NCBI GenBank assembly: GCA_021815525.1
Contig: JAKAGN010000218.1
Location: forward strand, 1-5,495
Direction of reading: 5' to 3'
Source of the DNA: Deltaproteobacteria bacterium
Lineage (GTDB): Bacteria; Desulfobacterota; Desulfobacteria; Desulfobacterales; Desulfatibacillaceae
DNA: 5,495 nucleotides
Shown here: in pieces, positions 1-5,495 of the stretch
Numbering within the stretch: the first letter of the stretch is position 1
Layout: each line of letters begins with the position of its first letter
The notes under the pieces: model-generated
What the model saw: only the letters and a program-made list of their open reading frames with translations
What the model was told of the DNA's origin: nothing
The model's database searches: none
Translations under genes and position numbers: made by a program

Positions 1-2
1 TT

Positions 3-1310
3 CCGATCTCCTGCGGCGGCGCGGTCAACATCTACATGCCGCGCTCCCAGTACGAAGGCAAGGGCCGCGCCTGGTACCCCGTGTGGAACTCCGGCTCCAC
101 GTACTACCTGTGCATGAAGGTGGGCGCCGAGCTTTCCATGATGGAAAACCGGTTCACGCCGGCTCGTTTCAAGGACGGTTACGGCCCGGTCGGCGCGTGG
201 TTCCTCCTGTTCAAGGCCAAGACCCTCAATGGCTTGGGCGAGAACTTCGCGGGATCCGAGAACGCCAAGAAGGAGCTTGCCAACTACGCTCCCTACGGCA
301 CGGCCGCCATCACCCCCACCTGCCTCCGCAACCACCTCATGCTCTTCGAGATGAAGGCCGGCCGCGGCCCCATCATCATGGACACCGTGACGGCCTTGGC
401 CGAGCTCGGCAAGACCATGGACAAGAAAGAGCTGAAGCACCTCGAGGCCGAGGCCTGGGAAGACTTCCTCGACATGACCTGCGGTCAGGCGAACCTGTGG
501 TGCGCCCAGAACTGCGAGCCCGAGAAGAAGAACTCCGAGGTCATGCCCACCGAACCCTACCTTCTGGGTTCCCACTCCGGCTGCTGCGGTCTGTGGGTGT
601 CCGGCCCCGATTACGACTGGGTCCCGGCTTCCTACAAGTGGGGCGACAAGGGCAAGGTCTACAACCGCATGACCACCGTGAAGGGCCTCTTCACCGCCGG
701 TGACGGCGTGGGCTGCTCCGGCCACAAGTTCTCCTCCGGCTCCCACGCCGAGGGCCGCATGGCCATCAAGCAGGCCGTCCGCTACGCCTTCGACCACGCC
801 GACTTCAAGCCCGAGCTGGCGCAGACCAAGGACGAGCTGGTGGAGCTGGTCTACAAGCCCGTGAAGCTGTACTATCAGCACTGCCAGTACACTACGGCCC
901 AGGACATCAACCCCAACTACATCAAGCCCGCCGGCATGGCCATGCGGCTCATGAAGGCGACCAACGAGTACGGCGGCGGCTGGGCCACCTACTACCAGAC
1001 CTCCTCCAAGGCCCTCGAGATCATCATGGGGCTTCTCTCCGACATGCGCGAGGACGCCGAGAAGATGGGCGCCGGCGACCTGCACGAGCTCATGAGGGCT
1101 TGGGAAATGTATCACCGGATCTGGACGGTGGAGTCTCACCTCCGCCACATCCAGTTCCGCAAGGAAACCCGCTACCCCGGCTTCTACTATCAGGCCGACT
1201 ATCCGGGCCAGGACGACGCCAACTGGTTCTGCTTCGTGAACTCGAAGTTCGACCCCAAGGCGAAGAAGTGGGACACCTTCAAGAAGGAATACATCAAGCT
1301 CATTCCCTAA
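3..1310 (+). CDS. aprA: Adenylylsulfate (APS) reductase alpha subunit, 3' part (N-terminus outside window)
   Basis: AprA is the FAD-containing catalytic subunit of cytoplasmic APS reductase, which with the ferredoxin-like AprB reduces APS to sulfite and AMP. The frame is open from the window edge and leaves 435 residues; the family is roughly 640-670 long, so about the first third is missing. The ATG at 36 is internal, because family-type sequence (SCGGAVNIY) precedes it. Hallmarks are GRAWYPVWN, MMENRF, ARFKDGYGPVGAWFLLFKA, PTCLRNH, MPTEPYLLGSHSGCCG, GHKFSSGSHAEGR and the C-terminal RYPGFYYQADYPG. Matching spacing to the Archaeoglobus enzyme from memory, the active-site Arg265 is the Arg codon at 165-167, Leu278 lies in the following WFLLF, Trp234 is in RAWYP, and His398 is the His codon at 573-575; all are present. 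The gene ends in a natural C-terminus (KLIP) followed by its own terminator. It looks intact. aprB and sat are usual upstream neighbours but are not visible. Confidence 0.97.
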   Translation, partial: PISCGGAVNIYMPRSQYEGKGRAWYPVWNSGSTYYLCMKVGAELSMMENRFTPARFKDGYGPVGAWFLLFKAKTLNGLGENFAGSENAKKELANYAPYGTAAITPTCLRNHLMLFEMKAGRGPIIMDTVTALAELGKTMDKKELKHLEAEAWEDFLDMTCGQANLWCAQNCEPEKKNSEVMPTEPYLLGSHSGCCGLWVSGPDYDWVPASYKWGDKGKVYNRMTTVKGLFTAGDGVGCSGHKFSSGSHAEGRMAIKQAVRYAFDHADFKPELAQTKDELVELVYKPVKLYYQHCQYTTAQDINPNYIKPAGMAMRLMKATNEYGGGWATYYQTSSKALEIIMGLLSDMREDAEKMGAGDLHELMRAWEMYHRIWTVESHLRHIQFRKETRYPGFYYQADYPGQDDANWFCFVNSKFDPKAKKWDTFKKEYIKLIP

Positions 1311-1328
1311 CCGGAATGATGCTTCCGG
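1311..1328 (+). other. Small hairpin directly after the aprA stop codon
   Basis: A perfect 6-bp inverted repeat (CCGGAA at 1311-1316, TTCCGG at 1323-1328) with a 6-nt loop begins on the base after the aprA stop. No T-run follows, so it is not a terminator by itself. It could act as a 3' UTR structure together with the larger terminator 20 bp downstream, or be chance in GC-rich sequence. Confidence 0.35.
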
Positions 1329-1348
1329 CGTAATGCCTTCAAAGCCAG

Positions 1349-1386
1349 CCTCCAGGCGCCCCCGAAGGCGCCTGGAGGTTTTTATT
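1349..1386 (+). terminator. Rho-independent terminator downstream of aprA
   Basis: A perfect 12-bp GC-rich stem (CCTCCAGGCGCC at 1349-1360 with GGCGCCTGGAGG at 1367-1378) closes a 6-nt loop and is followed at once by TTTTTATT. This is a textbook intrinsic terminator, 38 bp after the aprA stop codon. It should end the aprA transcript, which implies that qmoA is mainly read from a promoter of its own or from limited read-through. Confidence 0.93.
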
Positions 1387-1413
1387 AAAGGGCGGTACAT
1401 TTTTTTCAGCGAT

Positions 1414-1451
1414 GCATCCGGCGCGGTTCCTGTGGGATCGCGCCGGAATGC
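1414..1451 (+). promoter_or_regulatory. Long stem-loop in the qmoA leader
   Basis: GCAT and CCGGCGCG at 1414-1425 pair with CGCGCCGG and ATGC at 1439-1451, with one bulged A. The inner bases 1426-1430 continue the helix with 1434-1438, including two G-U pairs, and leave a 3-nt loop (1431-1433). In all there are about 17 pairs. There is no T-run after it, so it does not look like a terminator. It ends 11 nt before the qmoA Shine-Dalgarno. The stretch 1379-1413 between terminator and hairpin is the only AT-rich piece (T7 at 1400-1406) and is where a qmoA promoter would have to lie. The best -10-like string there is TACATT at 1396-1401, but I see no convincing -35 partner. The role (mRNA 5'-end protection, protein binding, translation control) is inference. 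Confidence 0.6.
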
Positions 1452-1462
1452 TATGGGAGGAT

Positions 1463-1467
1463 GGAGG
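1463..1467 (+). promoter_or_regulatory. Ribosome binding site that fixes the qmoA start at 1476
   Basis: GGAGG at 1463-1467 sits 8 nt before the ATG at 1476. An in-frame ATG at 1461 would place this Shine-Dalgarno inside the gene, while the other GGGAGG (1455-1460) abuts that ATG with no spacer. The start at 1476 is therefore preferred. Confidence 0.8.
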
Positions 1468-1475
1468 AAAATAAC

Positions 1476-2741
1476 ATGTCACACGGAAACGAAAGTGGCA
1501 TCCTGGTGGTGGGAGGCGGCATCAGCGGCCTCACCGCGGCCCTAGAGGCCGCCGAGGTGGGTCACGACGTCGTCCTGGTGGAGAGCCTGCCCTCCCTGGG
1601 CGGCCGGGTGTCCCAGTTGAACCAGTACTTTCCCAAGCTCTGCCCGCCCACCTGCGGGCTCGAGATCAACTTCCGCCGGATCAAGGACAATCCCCGGATC
1701 AAGGTCATGACCATGACCACGGTGGCCAAGGTGGAGGGCGCTCCCGGCGCCTACACCGTGACCTTGAAGACCGCGCCGCGTTACGTGAACGAGAACTGCA
1801 CCTGCTGCGGCGAGTGCGCCAAGGCCTGCGTCGCGGAAGTGGCCAACGACTTCAACTTCGGCATGGACTGCGTGAAGGGGGCTTATCTGCCGCATCCCAT
1901 GGCCTTTCCCCAGCGCTACGTGGTCTCCCCCAAGATCATCGGCACCGAGGACGCGAGCCGCGTGCTGGAGGCCTGCAAGTACGGGGCCGTGGATCTTTCC
2001 ATGCAGGAAACCACGCAGGAGTTCAAGGTGGGCGCCATCGTGTGGGCCACGGGCTGGAAGCCCTACGACGCCAAGAAGATCGATAACCTGGGCTTCGGCC
2101 AGTACGACAACATCATCACCAACATGATGATGGAGCGCCTGGCTTCCGATTGCGGCCCCACCGGCGGAAAGATCACGCGCCCCTCCGACGGCAAGGCCCC
2201 GGAAAGCGTCATCTTCGTGCAGTGCGCGGGCTCGCGGGACCGCAACCACCTGCCTTACTGCTCCTACATCTGCTGCATGGCGAGCCTGAAGCAGGCCACC
2301 TACATCCGCGCCCAGTATCCGGATGCGAAAATCACCATCTTCTACATCGACATGCGGGCGCCCGGAAACCGCTACGAGAAGTTTTACAAGAAGATCAAGG
2401 AAGATCCGCTCGTCACCTTCGTGAAGGGCAAGGTGGCCGAGGTGGCCGAGGACCCCGCCACCCGGAACATAATCGTTACGGCCGAAAACGCCGTGACGGG
2501 CGAGAAGATACGGAAGGAAGCCGAGCTTGTGGTCCTGGCCACGGGAATGCAGCCCAGCGCCTCGGAGTGCCGGCCCGCCGCCGATCTTTGCGTCTCCGAG
2601 GAAGGGTTCATCGTGAACGATTTCGCCCGGGGTGGCATGTTTGCCGCGGGATGCGCGGCCAAACCCGCCGACGTGGTGTCGAGTAACCAGAACGCCACCG
2701 GCATGGCCCTAAAGGCCATTCAGACCCTGGTGAAGGCGTAG
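1476..2741 (+). CDS. qmoA: Quinone-interacting membrane-bound oxidoreductase subunit A (HdrA-like FAD/Fe-S protein)
   Basis: QmoA is a cytoplasmic flavoprotein subunit of QmoABC, the complex proposed to deliver menaquinol electrons to APS reductase. From the ATG at 1476 it has 421 residues. A Rossmann FAD motif, ILVVGGGISG, lies at 9-18, with an acidic strand end near 36. C56 and C60 (FPKLCPPTCGL) sit where HdrA proteins carry a conserved Cys pair. A complete ferredoxin-type motif CxxCxxCxxxC is formed by C108, C111, C114 and C118, with an extra C110. HdrA signatures follow: VWATGWKPY (189-197), FVQCAGSRD (247-255), YCSYICCMASLKQA (261-274), IFYIDMRAPG (288-297) and LVVLATGMQP (351-360). No signal peptide or membrane helix is seen. 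The stop codon is 16 bp before qmoB, whose Shine-Dalgarno touches it, so the two are co-transcribed. A general HdrA paralogue is the alternative, but the small size, the aprA neighbour and following qmoB/qmoC make QmoA nearly certain. Confidence 0.96.
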   Translation: MSHGNESGILVVGGGISGLTAALEAAEVGHDVVLVESLPSLGGRVSQLNQYFPKLCPPTCGLEINFRRIKDNPRIKVMTMTTVAKVEGAPGAYTVTLKTAPRYVNENCTCCGECAKACVAEVANDFNFGMDCVKGAYLPHPMAFPQRYVVSPKIIGTEDASRVLEACKYGAVDLSMQETTQEFKVGAIVWATGWKPYDAKKIDNLGFGQYDNIITNMMMERLASDCGPTGGKITRPSDGKAPESVIFVQCAGSRDRNHLPYCSYICCMASLKQATYIRAQYPDAKITIFYIDMRAPGNRYEKFYKKIKEDPLVTFVKGKVAEVAEDPATRNIIVTAENAVTGEKIRKEAELVVLATGMQPSASECRPAADLCVSEEGFIVNDFARGGMFAAGCAAKPADVVSSNQNATGMALKAIQTLVKA

Positions 2742-2757
2742 AGGAGGCATAAGACCC

Positions 2758-5064
2758 ATGACCAAGAAATACGGATTTTACGTGTGCTCGGGCTGCGGCA
2801 TCGGCGACGTGATCGACTGCAAGGCGCTTCTGGAAAACGTCCCGGAGGAGGAAGGCTACTCCAACTGCCACGTCCACCCTGCCCTGTGCGGGAAGGAAGG
2901 CGTGGAGCTGATCAAGAAGGACATCGCCGAAAAGGGCGTGAACGTCGTGGTGATCGGCGCCTGCTCGCGCCGGGTCAACTTCGATACCTTCAAGTTCGAC
3001 GGCTGCATCGTGGAGAGGGTGAACCTAAGGGAGCAGGTGGCCTGGGTCCACGGCAAGAGCGAGGGCGAGATCAACCACACCCAGATGATGGCCGAGGACT
3101 ACCTCCGTATGGGCATGGTGAAGGGCGAGAAGATCGCGCTTCCCGAACCCTACAAGCTTGAAACCTTCACCCGCAGGGTGCTGGTTCTGGGCGGCGGCGT
3201 GACCGGCATGAGCGCGGCGCTGGACGCCGCGGCCGCCGGCTACGAGGTCACCATCGTGGAGCGCGAGGACGCGCTTGGCGGCTGGGCGAAAAACGTGAGG
3301 AAGAGCCTGCCCACCGGCTACCCCTACCGCGAAACCACCTCGGGCCTCGCTGATGCCTTGATCGACAAGGTGAAGGCGGAGAAGAAAATTTCCGTCAAGA
3401 CCGGCACCGTTGTGGCGCGCATCGCGGGCCAGCCCGGCGACTTCACCGTCACCATGAAGAAGCCCGGGGAAAAGATCGAGTTCGACGTTCCCTTTCCGCT
3501 GCCGCCCGAGATGAAGTGTGACGCTGCCGGCAAGGAGCTGGACGCCGAGGCCCTTAAGGCGGTCTACGCCAAGTACAACGAGGGCAGGGTCGACATCCTG
3601 AAGTTCGACCCCAACGGGGAGAAGTTCGGCGCCGTGATCCTTGCGGCCGGCTGGCGCCCGTATGAGCCCGCCGAGGGCGAGTTCGCCCACCTGGGTTATG
3701 GCGCCTCCCCGGACGTCATCACCAACGCCGCCTTCGAGAAGATGGCGAAAGCCGGCCGCATCGTGAAGCCTTCGGACGGAACCCCCGCCAAGAACGTGGT
3801 CTTCGTTCAGAGCCCCGGCGGGGGCGATGACGCCGATTTCCCGTATGCCTCGGCGGTCACGAGCCTGGTGTCCCTCAAGCAGGCCGGCTACGTAACAGGC
3901 GATTACGAGGACGGCCGCGCCTACATCTTCTACCAGCACATGCGGACGCCCGGCCTCTGGGAGAACTTCTACGAGGCGGCCCAAGAGAACCCGGCGCTCT
4001 TCCTCACCAAGGGCACGGTGACCTCCGTGGAGAAAAACGGCGCGGGCCTCGTTGTGACAGCCGCCGACACGCTCCTGGGCGAAAACATCTCCGTCAAGGC
4101 GGACCTGGTGGTCCTGGCATGCGGCATGGTGCCCGAGACCAAGTTCGACCCCGTGGTGAACCTTGCGTACCGCCAGGGCCCGGGTTTCCGGGACATCGGC
4201 CTTTTCGACGGCTACTGCGACTCGAACTTCATCTGCTTCCCCTACGAGACCCAGCGCACGGGCATCTACGCGGCGGGCGGCATAAGGCGCGCCATGACCA
4301 TGGAGGAATCCATGGAGGACGCAAGCGGCGCGGCCCTCAAAGCCATCCAGTGCATCGAAAGCGTCAACCGGGGAGTAGCGGTTCACCCCCGCTCGGGCGA
4401 CATGACCTTCCCCGACTTCTTCTTCCAGCGCTGCACCCAGTGCAAGCGCTGCACCGAGGAGTGCCCCTTCGGAGCCCTGGACGACGACGAGAAGGGGACG
4501 CCCAAGCCCAACCCCGCGCGGTGCCGCCGCTGCGGAACCTGCATGGGGGCCTGCCCCGAGCGCATCATCGGCTTCGCGGACTACACCATCGACTCCATCG
4601 GAAGCATGATCAAGAGCGTCAAGGTGCCCTCCACCGACGACTTCGACGAGCCGCCCCTTAGGATACTGGTCCTGGTGTGCGAGAACGACGCCTACCCGGC
4701 CCTTGACATGGCGGGCCAGCTCCGCTTGAAGTACAACCACCAGGTGCGCTTCGTGCCGGTCCGCTGCCTGGGGTCCGTTAACCTCGTCTGGATCAAGGAC
4801 GCGCTTTCGAAGGGCATGGACGGCGTCATGCTCCTCGGGTGCAAGCACGGCGACGACTACCAGTGCCACTTCGTGAAGGGCTCCGAGCTTGCCAGCGTCC
4901 GCATGATGAAGATCGGCGACGCCCTCCAGAGCCTGGCCCTGGAGCCCGAGCGCGTGACCCAGAAGGAGATCGCCATCGACGACTACAACAAGGTCCCGCA
5001 GATCATCAACGAGTTCGTTGAGGAGATCGAGGGGCTTGGGCCCAATCCCTTCAAGGGCTTCTGA
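2758..5064 (+). CDS. qmoB: Quinone-interacting membrane-bound oxidoreductase subunit B (HdrA-like protein fused to an MvhD-like domain)
   Basis: QmoB is the large cytoplasmic flavoprotein subunit of QmoABC; it has 768 residues. GGAGG at 2743-2747 precedes the ATG by 10 nt. Domains in order: an N-terminal Cys-rich HdrA-type region with C10, C13, C21, C37, C44 and C69 (FYVCSGCGIGD, CHVHPALCG, GACSRR); an FAD-binding fold with VLVLGGGVTG at 141-150; the HdrA core with ILAAGWRPYEP (294-304), IFYQHMRTPG (390-399) and VVLACGMVPE (451-460); two [4Fe-4S] ferredoxin motifs at C559/C562/C565/C569 and C589/C592/C595/C599, the fourth Cys of each followed by Pro; then an MvhD-like domain from about 635, with C641, C670, C695 and C703 (VPVRCLGSVN, LLGCKHGDDYQCHF). 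The C-terminus GPNPFKGF matches QmoB as I recall it. MvhD in hydrogenase-Hdr complexes passes electrons to HdrA, so this domain is probably an internal electron wire or docking surface, which is inference. The gene is intact, without membrane helices. Confidence 0.97.
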   Translation: MTKKYGFYVCSGCGIGDVIDCKALLENVPEEEGYSNCHVHPALCGKEGVELIKKDIAEKGVNVVVIGACSRRVNFDTFKFDGCIVERVNLREQVAWVHGKSEGEINHTQMMAEDYLRMGMVKGEKIALPEPYKLETFTRRVLVLGGGVTGMSAALDAAAAGYEVTIVEREDALGGWAKNVRKSLPTGYPYRETTSGLADALIDKVKAEKKISVKTGTVVARIAGQPGDFTVTMKKPGEKIEFDVPFPLPPEMKCDAAGKELDAEALKAVYAKYNEGRVDILKFDPNGEKFGAVILAAGWRPYEPAEGEFAHLGYGASPDVITNAAFEKMAKAGRIVKPSDGTPAKNVVFVQSPGGGDDADFPYASAVTSLVSLKQAGYVTGDYEDGRAYIFYQHMRTPGLWENFYEAAQENPALFLTKGTVTSVEKNGAGLVVTAADTLLGENISVKADLVVLACGMVPETKFDPVVNLAYRQGPGFRDIGLFDGYCDSNFICFPYETQRTGIYAAGGIRRAMTMEESMEDASGAALKAIQCIESVNRGVAVHPRSGDMTFPDFFFQRCTQCKRCTEECPFGALDDDEKGTPKPNPARCRRCGTCMGACPERIIGFADYTIDSIGSMIKSVKVPSTDDFDEPPLRILVLVCENDAYPALDMAGQLRLKYNHQVRFVPVRCLGSVNLVWIKDALSKGMDGVMLLGCKHGDDYQCHFVKGSELASVRMMKIGDALQSLALEPERVTQKEIAIDDYNKVPQIINEFVEEIEGLGPNPFKGF

Positions 5065-5066
5065 CA

Positions 5067-5212
5067 GCCCGTCGAAAAACGCGAATTGCTGCGTTGCGCA
5101 TTGAAGCGAACGCCGGTCACGTACAAAAGAGTACGCTCCCGCGTTCGCTTCTCGCGCGCCTTGCACTTCATCGCTTTTCGCCAGGCTTAAGATCCGGCCT
5201 TTTTCGAGAGGC
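5067..5212. repeat. 146-bp palindromic element between qmoB and qmoC (REP/MITE-like candidate)
   Basis: The ends form a 13-nt imperfect inverted repeat, 5067-5079 against 5200-5212, with 11 of 13 positions complementary, including a perfect TCGAAAAA/TTTTTCGA core. Inside is a perfect 11-bp inverted repeat, GAAGCGAACGC (5103-5113) with GCGTTCGCTTC (5141-5151), enclosing a second 5-bp stem CGTAC/GTACG (5120-5124, 5131-5135). By hand alignment the arms 5073-5113 and 5141-5180 pair at about 28 of 41 positions. No reading frame with recognisable protein similarity is seen in it. It fills most of the 186-bp gap, starting 2 bp after the qmoB stop and ending 24 bp before the qmoC Shine-Dalgarno. Size, nested palindromes and lack of coding suggest a dispersed intergenic repeat or miniature element; with one copy in view this cannot be proven. 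As RNA it would be a large hairpin in the qmo message. Confidence 0.65.
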
Positions 5213-5250
5213 TCCCAAAGAGTTTGCCGTCTTAAAGAGGAGAAAGAAAG

Positions 5251-5495
5251 ATGAGCAACCAACTGCTCGAACCCGATGTAAATTTCATCAAGGAACTCGC
5301 CGGCCGCGGCGGGGACACCTTGAAGAAATGCTACCAGTGCGCCACCTGCTCCGTGGCCTGCCCCATAAGCCCTGACAACAAGCCCTTCCCCAGGAAGGAG
5401 ATGATCGCGGCGGGCTGGGGCCTTTCCGACAGGCTCGTATCGGACGTGGACGTGTGGCTGTGCCACCAGTGCGGGGACTGCTCCAGCCGCTGCCC
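5251..5495 (+). CDS. qmoC: Quinone-interacting membrane-bound oxidoreductase subunit C, N-terminal part (cut by window end)
   Basis: QmoC is the membrane anchor of QmoABC: an HdrC-like iron-sulfur domain fused to an HdrE-like heme b membrane domain that meets the menaquinone pool. Only 81 complete codons are visible, all in the iron-sulfur part. The start ATG at 5251 has GAGGAG at 5237-5242, 8 nt upstream, and opens MSNQLLEPDVNFIKEL. Two ferredoxin-type motifs follow: C27/C30/C33/C37 in KKCYQCATCSVACP, and C71/C74/C77/C81 in WLCHQCGDCSSRC. The intervening FPRKEMIAAGWGL is typical of the HdrC-like domain of QmoC. The membrane helices and heme ligands would lie beyond the edge. It follows qmoB in the same direction but behind the palindromic element, so its expression relative to qmoAB may differ. 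Another HdrC-type protein is possible from the fragment alone, but position after qmoAB makes QmoC by far the best call. Confidence 0.94.
   Translation, partial: MSNQLLEPDVNFIKELAGRGGDTLKKCYQCATCSVACPISPDNKPFPRKEMIAAGWGLSDRLVSDVDVWLCHQCGDCSSRC

Noticed and set aside
1379..1413. Sigma-70 promoter or a Rex/HcpR-type operator for qmoA
   Set aside because: Only a 4/6 match to a -10 box (TACATT) is visible with no acceptable -35, and I find no TTGTGA-type palindrome; not enough to call a site.
1461..1475. Upstream in-frame ATG giving QmoA five extra residues
   Set aside because: The ribosome binding site GGAGG falls inside this extension with ideal spacing to the ATG at 1476, and the GGGAGG before 1461 has no spacer.
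1333..1545. 70-codon open frame spanning the aprA terminator and the qmoA start
   Set aside because: It runs through the terminator hairpin, overlaps qmoA in another frame and has no ribosome binding site or recognisable product.
1542..2249. 235-codon minus-strand frame opposite qmoA
   Set aside because: Its Ala/Gly/His/Leu-rich translation has no motif and it is fully antisense to an unmistakable QmoA; it is a GC shadow.
5180..5207. Possible intrinsic terminator at the right end of the qmoB-qmoC element (GGCCTTTTTCG)
   Set aside because: The T5 tract is there, but only a 3-4 bp local stem precedes it; the T-run is better explained as the right terminal inverted repeat.
5094..5375. 93-codon open frame across the palindromic element into qmoC
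   Set aside because: It is in a different frame from the clear QmoC start, reads through the repeat and is basic low-complexity sequence.
3025..5466. 813-codon open frame on the minus strand opposite qmoB and qmoC
   Set aside because: It mirrors the codon phase of a strongly G/C-third-position gene; it lies antisense to QmoB with all its motifs, and the translation is low-complexity with no recognisable domain.
1..5495. CRISPR array, tRNA, rRNA, insertion sequence or defence genes
   Set aside because: No regularly spaced repeats, tRNA-like cloverleaf, transposase or other mobile gene was seen; coding sequence of known sulfate-reduction genes accounts for nearly all of the window.

Overview
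The window is part of the dissimilatory sulfate-reduction core of a GC-rich sulfate-reducing bacterium, most likely a member of the Desulfobacterota (former Deltaproteobacteria). The assignment rests on gene content and order: the 3' part of aprA, then complete qmoA and qmoB, then the 5' part of qmoC, all on the + strand. Codon third positions are strongly G/C-biased throughout, so the long open frames on other strands are shadows. I cannot name a genus.

Layout: 3-1310 is the C-terminal two thirds of AprA, the FAD subunit of APS reductase. Positions 1311-1475 hold a small hairpin, a strong intrinsic terminator (1349-1386) and a long, nearly perfect stem-loop (1414-1451) just ahead of the qmoA ribosome binding site. 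qmoA (1476-2741) and qmoB (2758-5064) are 16 bp apart and probably translated from one message. Between qmoB and qmoC lies a 186-bp gap that is mostly a 146-bp palindromic element with imperfect terminal inverted repeats (5067-5212). qmoC starts at 5251 with a good Shine-Dalgarno and runs off the window end.

How the genes work together: QmoABC is the membrane-bound, quinone-interacting complex thought to pass electrons from menaquinol to AprBA, which reduces adenosine 5'-phosphosulfate (APS) to sulfite and AMP. QmoA and QmoB are HdrA-like flavoproteins. QmoB also carries two ferredoxin clusters and an MvhD-like C-terminus. QmoC is an HdrC-HdrE-type fusion, of which only the HdrC-like cluster region is visible here.

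The protein-coding part is a known pathway, and I see no unknown gene system. The most interesting parts are non-coding: the leader hairpin before qmoA and the palindromic repeat inside the qmoB-qmoC junction.
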